From positions 11,344,119 through 11,408,118 of the forward strand of contig NC_060960.1 of assembly GCF_910589235.1 (NCBI RefSeq): a DNA stretch of 64,000 nucleotides. Reading direction: 5' to 3'. The translations under genes were made by a program, and so were the position numbers. The notes beneath the pieces were generated by a model, which saw only the letters and a list, made by a program, of their open reading frames with translations, made no database searches and had not been told where the DNA came from. Each line of letters begins with the position of its first letter. The stretch's first letter is position 1. This DNA comes from Vespa crabro (taxonomy: Eukaryota; Arthropoda; Insecta; Hymenoptera; Vespidae). This document shows, one piece after another, positions 53,601 to 64,000 of this stretch.

Positions 53601-56276
53601 TCTTTAAAGTGATTAAAAATTGTAGCTATATGTGATACAGTCATATTCAATAATTTTATCATTTTTTTGATAATAGGATTTTTCAACTGTTCAACGATAA
53701 CAGACAGTCCTGTCTGACGCTCGCGCCAATAATGATATTCAGCAATTGGTCCTTTATCTTCGGGTACCTTATCAGTGTACGATTCTAATACCTAAAATTA
53801 ATGTATCCATCTATACATTGAAATACACAATCTTCTGATATCTTTCTACAATAAAATATATACCTGCTGTATACGATCTCCCCAAGACGTGATTGCATCT
53901 TCTAATTGGTTAATGATATGTTTATTATTTAATATATCTACATCCGACAGAGTAGTATCTTCTAATTCAGTAATCGTAGGTATTGTTAATAGGATATCAG
54001 TTCCTATATGTTGCAAGGTCCTAGAGGGATTAAATGCAAAAATATAAATACGTAGTTTCTAATTCAAAATGTTAACACAATTTTGTCTATAACATTAACC
54101 ATTCTACATTAGCTGATAGCTTGTCCAAGTATTCTAAGATATCCCTTTTACTCTGCCCTATTTCAATTTCTTCGTTTACCGTCTCTTGGTAGTCGATAGT
54201 TGAAATCGTCAATGTGCTACGTGGTTTTATCGGCTTTTTAATTAATGTACCTTCAACTTCCATATCATCGTGAAAATCATTTATTTCATCTTCTACCACG
54301 TCTTTTGCAGTTTCCATTATCTTCTTTGAAAGCAAAAGAGATACTCGTCGAAAATCCGATGGTCTTCTATATATGGACCTCTATTTTCAAATAAATAAAC
54401 TGTTTAAAATTATATGGATCAAAACTTATATTGTTTATAAATTCTAGGATGGTAACGGACAATATATCACAGCATAAAAACCTTAGATTCGATAATCTCA
54501 GCTAGAGTAGATGAAGCTCTCGCCACATCCGAAGGCACTTCATAAGATTCTTCAATTTTATAGTATTTTCCAAAATGAGGACCTCTAAACTGTGTATTAA
54601 CCAAAGGTTTAAATACTTGAACAAGTAATGTGTTTAAAGATGCCAAAAAGTGTCCATTGATAGAACCAACTGTCATACAGCTTGGCATTTGATCAAGACA
54701 TTCTTCGTACGTTTCAAAAGGAGGTACTGCTTCTTCGTTTGTTCTCATAAAGTAAAAGAAGTTCAAATTTTTAAGATCAAAATTTTTTGCATCAATTTCT
54801 CCGCATATAATGTGAATAATTGGCTTTTTCGTTTCTTTGTCCACCATTCTCTGTAATAAGAAACACTTATTGTAGCATTATCATCGCAATTGAAAATAAT
54901 GTTCATTTTTTATTGCGACGCAACAATACTTTTGTTAAGATATATTTATCTTCTTCACCAATTGGTGGAACAAAACCTGGAACATCTAAAAAATTACTGT
55001 ACGTTAACTTACATAGTTTATACAATGAGCTTGAAAATATTTCATTAATATTATTACCAATTCCATCATCTCTGGACTGATCTCTTCTTATTGAATAAAT
55101 TGAAATATCGCTATTTGCTTTTATTAAACTTTCCTCCTCTTCGTCTTCTATTTCTTGTTCGCTGGATGTGGATTCTATACTCGATTCAAAACTCATAGAA
55201 GATAATTTAATTTGATTTCTAATTGAATTAGTTTTAGTATTTTTACCTTTCATTAGTTTCCATTTTTTCTTCTTCTTCTTTTCGACGATCGATTTTTCAA
55301 CTTTTCCTAACATTCAAGAAAATCATTGCTATTATACTAACTTAATCTAATACCATTCAAAATTTTATATATGTAAGATAATTGAAACGCACATGATTTA
55401 TCGCGCATGGGCTCCTTTTTAATTTAAAAATACCATTTGTTTGCTACCATGAATTATAGCTATTAATAGATAAATGTATATGTTTTTAAGAACCTTTCTT
55501 AAAATAAAATAAGATTAAAAGATAATTAAGTACAAGTAGAGTTTAGTGAAAAAGAAATATAAATGTTCTAAAAAAAAAAAAAAAAATAATTAAAGAATTT
55601 TCTTTGCAAATATATCTTTTACTAGGAACACTTTTTGTCGATCAATTTTTACGATACAAAAGTGCAATCAAAATGAGATTATTTTGGGCTATCGATCTAT
55701 AATATATTTGTGCAAAGATACAATTTATATGATAAATGATCTTTATTTGCTAAGAAACAGAATAACTATATTACTCACTTTCCCAAACTACTATTTCCTC
55801 TTGAATCGTTTCTATTGAATATGTTTTGTAAAAGAAAATTATCTTCTTTTCAAGAGTTGTAATCGAATATAAATCATGACTTAAAAACTTTATCAATTTT
55901 TCCTCAAAATATCTATTGTTTGCCTGATAAACGAATGAAAAACGAATGTCATCTTATAACGATTCTAATTAATAAATTATTGTTACGTATAACAATATAT
56001 TACCTGTATGAGTTTATCAAAGAGGTATTGATGATCAGATAGCCCTAAGAACTGCAACACCCGTTCTCTAATCCAAATAATACTGCAAAATGATTCGGTA
56101 AATACAAATTTGATGGGTAAATATAATTATTTGTGGATTATCAATATAACGTTTACAAAAAATGTGTATTACCGATTATCCAATTCTAAAAATTCAGTTC
56201 GCGCATCATAAAGCTTTTCTTCGTCTTCTTCTTCTTCGAAATTATTTTGCAAAGATTCATTAATGATCGTTGACAT
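35079..56276 (-). CDS. DNAH10: Axonemal dynein heavy chain DNAH10
   Basis: Heavy chain of inner-arm dynein I1/f; an ATP-driven microtubule motor for ciliary and sperm-tail beating. About 50 exons across 21.2 kb run from the start MSTIINESLQNN (56276) to the end HISHWILQGVCLLLNTD. The family size is 4,000-4,600 residues; exact length not computed. The stem occupies about 56.3-47 kb. AAA1 P-loop GPAGTGKTETTKDLAK is at about 45.99-46.01 kb with Walker B CFDEFNR. AAA2 GPTGGGKT is at 44.92-44.94, AAA3 GETGTSKT at 43.34-43.36, and AAA4 GTSGSGKQ at 41.84-41.87 kb. The stalk and microtubule-binding domain span about 40.97-39.7 kb (ISWKGAKGMMSDPSFL). AAA5, AAA6 and C-terminal domain follow. DNAH10 rather than other types is shown by RFPLCIDPQQQALEWIKRK and FDTFQPFHFYYDD. 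No disabled exon was noticed, though not every junction was checked. Confidence 0.93.
44820..44840. repeat. (CA)n microsatellite in a DNAH10 intron
   Basis: About 10 CA units beside the acceptor-side exon that carries the AAA2 P-loop. Confidence 0.88.
50577..50608. repeat. A-run plus (TA)n in a DNAH10 intron
   Basis: AAAAAAAAA followed by about 14 TA units between two stem exons. Confidence 0.88.
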
Positions 56277-57054
56277 ATTTCTATATCCTATCAAATATAT
56301 ATCGGATCGTGAAAAATAGCGAAAGAAAATATTCCGAATTCTTAATTTTCCTTCTAAAAATCGTCATGATCCCAACAAACTTACCGTAATGTACGCAGCC
56401 GTTTCTTTTCTCCTATTTTTAAGTCGAACTCAATCGTAATTGTGACAAATTTCAGTTGATATAAAATTTATATGGCGACCGAGTTTTCTATTGTACGTAT
56501 CGACGATATGTATTTGGACATAGGATAATTTAATCTCTATGTCTAATATGTACATGTGCAGCGTATAAACGTATAAACACGGATCTTTAAAACGCAGAAA
56601 TAATCTTAAAGAAACGAATTCGCTAGATTCTTTTTGGCTTATCGGTTACCATGTTTTCCCTCGCGCGATTAATCGATCAAACTTAAACGTGATTAGTCGC
56701 TTTCGTGGAAAAGGGACAATTTTATAAATAGAGAATATCAATAAAATTGTATACCGAAGAAAACTTTTTCTTCGCATATATTGAAAATGTTTTCTTGTAA
56801 TTACATATTATTACATCGTATCTGCACAGATTAAAATTGTACTGATATGGAATTATTTACAAATATGGAACTATCGTCGAATATCTTGAAATTACATTTA
56901 TAAACGTTCACGTGTTCAAAATACGTACATTTCTATGTACGTAGAAGGACTGATGTTAAAAAAGTGAAAAAATAAAAAAATAAAAAAATAAAAAAAACGT
57001 AAGAAAAACAAGAAGAAGAATAAAATACAAGGGATACCATTGAGTATCACATTC

Positions 57055-57138
<84 letters not shown>

Positions 57139-57201
57139 GAGTTTTTCAAAATAACGCGTATAATGGTTAGTTAAATTTGCGTTAGTTAAAAATCGACTTG
57201 A
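56277..57201. other. DNAH10 upstream region and 3' flank of the CBM14 gene
   Basis: The gap holds the DNAH10 promoter/5' UTR and the 3' UTR of the chitin-binding gene. A word ATGGCG is at 56472-56477. A long (GA)n tract is at 57060-57134. No gene was seen. Confidence 0.55.
57060..57134. repeat. (GA)n microsatellite
   Basis: About 37 GA units, 68 bases beyond the stop of the CBM14 gene; in its transcript this would be (UC)n in the 3' UTR. Confidence 0.95.
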
Positions 57202-60200
57202 CTAATTGTCAGACGATCCTTCGATCGACTCCACGCTAAACGATTTGTTCGTGGTGTTTTCGTGAATCGATTCGTTCAATAAACCGCCAAGAATAGCATC
57301 GATGTATTTTTTTCGACCTTCGTTCGTATCGAAAGAAAATCCTATTGAAGGAACAAATTCGGTTTCCACGACAGTTTTGGCAGATTCGACAACATTGGTT
57401 GTTCTTGGAAACGACGTCGTAGAAGGTGGCAAAATCGTCGAAGAGTTAAAAAATTCCTTAGGTACCTCGAAATCTAAAGACCTCTGTATTTGAGGTAGTT
57501 GATAAATTGGCAACCGATTCTCTGTATCGTTTAAAGATCGATCATACTTGTTGCTCAATTTGTCTAAAGTTTGATCTTTCGAAGGACTTTGTGGATTAAT
57601 CGTTCCATCAAAAATATCTCGCGGTCGTGGCATAAAATTTTCCTTATCGCTATTGAAAGGTAAACTCTCGAGGATTCTCTCTCTTTGCAAACTATCGTGA
57701 ACGGATTTAATCGTCGTGACGGACAATTCTTTTTTATCCAAATTAGATCCCAGATTCGATTTTACACCTTGAAGTTTATTCAAGGAGAAAGGTCGAGGGA
57801 TATGATCGATTTTAAGTAATTCTGCCATTAACTGTAGAAGACTCAAAGCGTTTACGTTACTCGAATCAACGCTGCTTTCTACCTTCTTTTGATTGCTCGA
57901 TAAATTAATTGTATCGTTCGAGGAAAGTATTTTATTGTTATTGTTAGTACGCGAAAAATCATTATTGCCAGTCTCAGTAATCCCTTCGATAGATTTGACG
58001 ATTTCGACTTGACCTCCTAATCTATCAGAACTAGAATTATTTCTCTCGTGTTGTTCGATTAAGCTAATAACCAAATCATCTTTTATTGGCATCGATTCGT
58101 TTCTTTTTTTATTCAGAGTCACGGATACTTGATATGGGGAATTGTTCCGTTCGATCGCATCTTCTATATATCTTAGACTTGTCGAGGAGTCGACGATTGT
58201 TGGTCGAGCGTCTCTTTCGAAAATTTCTATCGATTCGTTAAAAAATTTCACTTTTTCCTGCTCCCTCGAATTTCTCCGAATTTTATCGTCCACTTTCCCG
58301 TCTACTTTTTCACCTCGAGAATAAATATTCGTATCTTGCGTTGGTAAGTCTTGAACAATCATATCGAAAATAGAACTCTGCGTGACGATCTCGCCGATAT
58401 TATCCTTAGAAACGACAAACGGTGGCTCTATGTCTCTTGCCGGAGGATCAGTAGTACGGTGGAACCAAGGTACCGATACGTTCGTTCTTTTAAGCAAGCC
58501 GTCATCTATTGGAACTTCCGTGCTAGTTTGTACTTCCGATGCGTACGTTCTACGATGCGACGTATGAAAAATGGGTATTTCAGTAGAAAGATAATCTGGA
58601 ACGTTTATCCGAAAGTTTCCTTCGGTAAAAATCGGTGGTTTTAAAACGATGTCAGGTTGTATAATGGCCGAATCGATATTCGTTCCACTCTCGGAATCGT
58701 CATCGTTAAAGATCCGTGACTTTTCCGTAGTATACAATTTCTTATCTAATGGTATTGTTGTTGTTTCCGTTGACGTTAAATTTTCCTCGTATGACAAAGT
58801 AGTCGATGATTCTTCTATTTCTGTATTATTGTCTTCCAACTTGAAACGCGATAAATATTCGATGATAGGAGTAGTAGTACCTTTTTCGAAAATACTTGCA
58901 TAATCAAGAGTATCGGTCGTTTCAGTATGCCACTGATCGACCAATTCTTCGCTACTCCCAAGCGATTCGGTTCCATTCAAGCGTAAAGCCGAAGAATCAT
59001 CTTCGTTTTTATCCTTCACATTGTCTTTGGGATCTCGCACGTGAATCCTGAATTTGTATGATGCATTCAAAGCTCGACCAATGTCAATACTTTCTTTTAT
59101 TTCAATGCCGTCGTTATATTCTTCTTCAACGAAAGTTGGACGAACTTGAAACTGTTCCTCCGGTGAATCGATAGGTTTAACATGTTCGTAGCTATCCACG
59201 GGGTCATCCTTTAAGCGATCGTGATCCCGCTCTTCTTTATCGTTTACTACGCCTTGCGGATTACCATCGTTGTACTTTCCTTTCGAGTTCTTATTAGAAG
59301 GAGTGGATAGCGTGAAGATGTTTCTAGATTCCTGGCTGTGTGCGTAAAGATGATCGGAACTTTCGATGGCTTGATCGAACCTGTTATAAACTAAGGTAGA
59401 AGGTCTGTAGGTCGTCGGTATCGTAGGCGAATACAATCTTCTCGTGGTAGTAGTGACGGTCGGTACGGTCGGCGCATACGACGGCTGAAACTCATCGATC
59501 CTTTTACCTGATTTCTCGCGAATATCTTGATAATTGTATCTCACTGGTTCTCGATAATTCTCTTCTCCAATTTTTTCGATACGTATTATATGTGAATCCT
59601 GATACGGTCTAGTATGATAATTTTTACTATAAAATGTATTAGGATAGGTCGGCGGGCTTGATCTTTCCGAATGTTCGTCGTAAATCGAGAGAAATTGAGG
59701 TGTTTTCGTTCGTTGAAGATCATTGCGATAAGCTGGCAAATCGTTCCCCGTGGAATCGATCGTAATGTAGTCAATGATCCTACCTCCTCTATCAGGATCC
59801 ACTAATTCGTCACCGGCAACGTCCGTTCCAGTTTGCAGGCCCATCATACCGTAAGCTTTGCGTATCAGTTCGTCGTCGTCTTCCTGATAGTGACCATTGC
59901 GATTTATTTCAATGAATTTGCGGGTTGTCGAACAGTCTACTTTGCTCCACCAGTCACAGGTGAGGAGTTTCTGACTGAAGATGGATCCGATAGGGCACAA
60001 GAACGAGGAGATTAAAATGTCGTGACAAACGTGAAATACTTGACATCCAGCTACTTCGTCCGCGTAATAACCTGTTGGAGAAAAATACGTCAAAATAATG
60101 CATTATACTTCATTATCTATCATATTTTTTCTTCCTAGAGAAATTTTCTCTCGTTACGTTCTACGTCATTAATACTAAGTTTATAGCATTACGCTTGAAA

Positions 60201-61976
60201 CACGATGACCTATTGCGAAAGCAAAGAAAATACTTTAAGAGAATCGTCGTAAGCGTACGTCTTACGTTATAAACGAAGGTACGTATGCATTTATCATCCT
60301 TGACATCGATGATGCTAAAGGTGACAAAGCGAGATACAGGAATAATTATTAGCGCGATGCTGCTTTTCTAGGCACTCGATAAGGCTTAACGCGCACATAC
60401 CGCGACTTACCGCGTGAACGTCCTTCGCACGAGAAACCTGTCTGCGGTAACGTCGTATAAGCTGGATAGTCGGTACCAGGTTCTCCTGGTACATTCATCC
60501 TGATGTCACTGTGATCTAAAATAATTCAAGTAAATGGAAAAGAATAGCTATAAAAGGATATCTTTGCGAAAGTATTTAATTTGCATGCGAGTAACAATTT
60601 TTCCTCCTCCTTCTCATTTCTTTTTTCTTTTTTTTTTTTTTTTTCCATATCACTCGAGAGACCATTATTTTGTACCGATTGACGCGTTACCTTGTTTATC
60701 TTTATATCGATCATATTGCCCACCGGCAGATCCATAGCTATCGAAGCTACCCTCTTCCTCGGGATCGAAGTACTTTCTATCGAATGGTTTAAGTTCGATT
60801 AATCGGTTGTATTCAACTTTTGTATCAATTTTATAATCGTTAAAAAATGATCGTCGAACCTTCCTCTGGTGCCATCGATCGCCCTGCGCGACAGGAAGCT
60901 TCTCCGTGGGACCTCATGCTCAAGATTACCGTGAACGTTGCACAAGACGATGGTGACGAGATCTGCTCGCGCAAGGATATATGAACGAAATACATGTATT
61001 TTTCGTTTTTTTTTTGTTTTTAATAAAAAGCAATAAGTTTACATATGCCTACTATCTGTCCGTCGATATTTCTACGATCTGTTAGCTTTTCTCTTCGTAT
61101 TCCTTCTTCTTTTTTTTTTTTTTTTTTTTTTCTTACTCTAGAATAACTAAAATTTTGATTGTTTCACATCGAGGCGCGAATAGAAAAAATTAATGAGAGA
61201 GCGCTTTCGCTGGCTCAAATTAATAGCGTTAATAACTTTCAAGTAAGTACTAGAACTCGATTTGCGATGTCCCAACCGCAAGGCGGAAATTTTCTCTAAC
61301 AAAGTCTAGACGATCTCTTTCCGGGGGTAATTCTAATCCTTTCTTTAGAAGAAAGTAACGTGCCGAAAGAACGGTGCACGCTTCATTACCATTAAATAAT
61401 CCGTTTGACTATAACTTCAACATAGAATTTTTGACATATCACGATCGTTAAATAAATGTCACGCGACAATAAAGCTACGTACATAATTATTTATTTATTT
61501 ATTGACCCTTCTACAACGTCTTGCCAACATTTTATTTTACCTTTCCTTCAAATACTAAATACTGTGATAACGAGTTTTCACATGGAGTGATATTATTTTT
61601 ACGATCAAATCAAAGTTATTTGAAAATAACGGAGAGATCATTTTCGTGCTCGTTATTGATTCGATCGCTGGAAACAAATACCGCGCGTGAAAGGATGTTG
61701 CATAAGGCTATATAGTATTCATATTAGATCATAACATCGATAAAATAAAATGTATAAATTTTATAAAATCCATCGATTTTTTCGATTTACCGTTAAAAGA
61801 TTTACCAAATAACAAAGCGAATGTATATATGTGGGAACGGAACGGAAGGCTTTATTTTCTCGAAAAGCGCGTAAGCTAATCGCTTAACTGAATCTTTAGC
61901 GGGAAATTCGAATCTTATCGAACGTGATCTATCATAACATGATTTACTTACACAGAAGAGGCTGAATGATCGGCAT
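57202..61976 (-). CDS. Secreted chitin-binding (CBM14/peritrophin-A) protein, long Ser/Thr-rich; apparent 1-bp frameshift
   Basis: Extracellular cuticle or peritrophic-type protein with one chitin-binding domain (CPAP1-like). Exons: 61952-61976, 60691-60962, 60411-60515, 57202-60071. The first two encode MPIIQPLLYLVTIVLCNVHG, a clear signal peptide. CBM14 lies at about residues 129-183 with six cysteines: SCEG, GCQVFHVC, FLCP, TCDWW, VDC. About 900 residues follow, disordered, rich in Ser/Thr/Asp/Glu, with many N-glycosylation sequons and PTVPTVTTTTRR. Exon 60691-60962 is one base short: frame SRRAIDGTRGRFDDHF before the A6 run at 60842-60847 and NDYKIDTKVEYN after it. With one extra base all phases close at 1,090 residues. 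This could be an assembly error or a real lesion. Exact family member not recognised. Confidence 0.8.
60842..60847 (-). other. Apparent frameshift in A6 run of the CBM14 gene
   Basis: On the coding strand a T6 run ends one reading frame and begins another; T7 would restore phase between exon 61952-61976 and exon 60411-60515. The read-through frame stops within about 15 codons. Confidence 0.6.
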
Positions 61977-62681
61977 TTTTGCGCGACGTTACATGCGTCT
62001 CAAAAGTCTTGTAGGACCGACATCGTCCGTCCACCGTGAAGCACCCGATGCACTGTCTCTCAATGATCGTTCCTTCCCGAGTCTTCTTCGTACCTCTTAC
62101 CTTTCTTCCTCGCTTTCTACCTCTCACCTGGCCATCGCTCGTACCATCCCTCGCGAAAAGAATGTCCGAGTGCCGCCGCGCCTTAAGTCATCCTCTTGGA
62201 AAAACACTTTCGTAGCTTCCTTAAAAACATCTCTCAAAAGAGATTTTCATCTTTATCAATTGTTACGATTCGTTGATAAAGACAAAAAAGTAAGATTTGA
62301 CAAAGCCAAAGAAAAATAGATATAGTTTCTTTCGATACATGTATAGGTTCCGCGAACAGAAAAATGAGAAGTCATCTGTTTTGTCTTGTCTTGGCAGTGC
62401 TCGGACTGGACATAGAATGGTTGTTGGGCATCTTTTCGGCGAGAGCAAAACTATATGACCCAGATGTACGTTGCATCGGACCATAGGTAAATGTAAATTG
62501 AAGTAAGACGATACACGTACATACATATTATGTAAGTTCGATGACATTGCCTCAGTTCTCTGCACATATGCCCTTCTCCTCCTCCATCTCCACCTCATCT
62601 TTAGCGTCCTTCCTCGCTCTTCTCCATAGAATTACTTTCGTCTTGCGTAACCATCGATTCTCTTTCTCTTTCTCCCCCTCC

Positions 62682-62687
<6 letters not shown>

Positions 62688-62730
<43 letters not shown>
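62688..62730. repeat. (TC)n microsatellite
   Basis: About 21 TC units preceded by C-rich CCCCCTCCCCCTC. Confidence 0.93.
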
Positions 62731-62732
<2 letters not shown>

Positions 62733-63310
62733 TCGTTTACTCACGCACTTAGTTGACTCAGCACGAATCGATTGACTCTTACGTTCCATCGATGGACATT
62801 GGCCGTTCGTACTATATTTTCATTTAGCCTTAAAAGGATTGCTAATATTAATGGTTAGCTTTTTTTAGTTTCTCGATAAAAATACTTTTAAGCTACGATG
62901 AAAATTCAAAGTTCGTTTTAGAAAAAAAAAAGAAACAAACAGAAGAAATAATTATATTAGTTTTATTTCAACTTGTCTGAATTCTAATAATCGTATAGAA
63001 TGTTCAAAATTAAAATCGAAAACTTAAATTCATTGCGTGCATTTGTGCACTTTCATGTATAAATATTCGCTCGAAAGGTAATGCGTGTATCTTCTTACGT
63101 CATGCATCCTCTCGATTCCACCGTTGCTTGATCCTTGCCTTTCCAAGCATTCCTTCTTGGAAACATGCGTGATTCGGAACAAGAAACTTATTTAACTGCC
63201 TTTCGGTAAGAAATTGCATGAATTTAGTTACAGATAGGTCAATTTTACCGGCAGATCTTTCTCTTTCTATATCCATCGTATTGACCTGACGTTGATATCA
63301 ATCATCTACG

Positions 63311-63358
63311 TATACACACACACACACACACACACGCACACATATATATATATATATA
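63311..63358. repeat. (CA)n followed by (TA)n
   Basis: About 12 CA units with one CG, then about 9 TA units. Confidence 0.9.
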
Positions 63359-64000
63359 CATAAATAAATATATGTACATATATGTTGTACTGAAGCATCG
63401 AATGCTTGCATTCATTAAATGGTCCGTTCGTGGTCAAATTATATAATGCAATAAATTCCAATTCTAAAAATATTCTAACGAGATACGATATAGATAGTGA
63501 AAGCAAACTTTAAAGCTTCTATAGTTGACTTGGATTGAATTATAAAATGGTGCTTCATTCGATCTAATTTGAAAATAGCGCGTTTTGCGTGCGTATTTGA
63601 TGGCGCTTCGATCGGTCGTCGTAAAAAGTAATCCCTTTCTGAACGCTAGGTGGCTCTTGATTTAGAAATAAAATGGAGTATAATCGTGTGTTTGACCCTT
63701 CGTCTCGTCATATTCCATGTATTTTACTTTTAAGTGGTTGATGGCGTTTATAACGGTGAAGGGAAAACGATAGTGATCGTTATTATAAATTCATTGTTAC
63801 ATAACGTAAACGGGTAGAAAAAGGATGAGGGAAAAAATCAAAGAATCCATTTCCTTTCGGATCTTGAAAAAATTTGTCAAGCAATGATGTCATTCATTTT
63901 TTAGGTTAGATTCTAGTTAATCGTTAATTGATTTGCTTCATATTTTTATAACTTTTTCTTATTACTTTAACTTTATTAAACATATGTTTGTTACGATAAC

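Larger units (their letters stand above)
61977..64000. other. Upstream region of the CBM14 gene and right end
   Basis: No convincing gene was found. Features are a (TC)n run at 62688-62730, (CA)n-(TA)n at 63311-63358, and TGGCGCTTCGATCGGT at 63601-63616 followed by CTAGGTGGC at 63648-63656, which look promoter-like and may belong to a gene starting near or beyond the right edge. Confidence 0.5.

Noticed and set aside
36489..55313. Dozens of separate minus-strand open frames
   Set aside because: They are exons of one DNAH10 gene; order and motifs match a single dynein heavy chain.
61966..62319. 117-residue plus-strand frame, Ser/Arg-rich
   Set aside because: Antisense to the signal-peptide exon and promoter of the CBM14 gene; no recognisable domain.
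63669..63735. ATG frame MEYNRVFDPSSRH near the right end
   Set aside because: Only about 22 codons before a stop and no supporting exon inside the window.

Overview
This is AT-rich animal nuclear DNA with short GT-AG introns, long (TA)n microsatellites and single-copy metazoan genes. Protein similarity and the mariner-type terminal repeats suggest an insect, most likely an aculeate hymenopteran (bee or wasp); that placement is inference. No bacterial, organellar or viral genome was recognised.

Layout from left to right: Cdc42 (-, 1840-2669); CINP homologue (+, 3699-4678); a large nuclear protein with one C2H2 finger and an AT-hook, perhaps ZNF839-like (-, 6456-10903); NSA2 (+, 11859-12638); the ubiquitin-eS31 fusion RpS27A (+, 12927-13573); a GRAMD1/Aster sterol-transfer protein (-, 14640-19362); a YTHDF m6A reader (+, 21090-24288); an EFHC1/2-type DM10 protein (-, 26281-28452); a PiT/SLC20 phosphate transporter (-, 28869-30729); UQCRB of respiratory complex III (-, 32719-33522); the UFM1 protease UFSP1 (+, 34008-34922); the inner-arm axonemal dynein heavy chain DNAH10 (-, 35079-56276); and a secreted chitin-binding (CBM14) protein (-, 57202-61976). 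For every gene except DNAH10, exon junctions were placed by hand, and phases and lengths were summed. All close exactly except the CBM14 gene, which is one base short.

Genes are arranged as divergent and convergent neighbours. Four divergent pairs (Cdc42/CINP, zinc-finger gene/NSA2, GRAMD1/YTHDF, UQCRB/UFSP1) have short shared upstream regions, several holding a recurring ATGGCGCT or TAGATGGC-type motif. NSA2 and RpS27A, both concerned with ribosome production, lie head to tail only 288 bp apart. EFHC and DNAH10 are both axoneme components (sperm and mechanosensory cilia in insects). Otherwise the genes are unrelated housekeeping functions.

The least ordinary observations are: a glycine at ubiquitin position 19 in RpS27A; an 81-bp miniature mariner with near-perfect terminal inverted repeats in a GRAMD1 intron; a perfect 17-bp-arm hairpin in the same gene; a degraded long inverted repeat after RpS27A; a probable 1-bp deletion in an A6 run near the 5' end of the CBM14 gene; and a GC-rich 16-mer shared, in opposite orientation, between the UQCRB/UFSP1 promoter region and the right end of the window. 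I did not find a convincing new multi-gene system.
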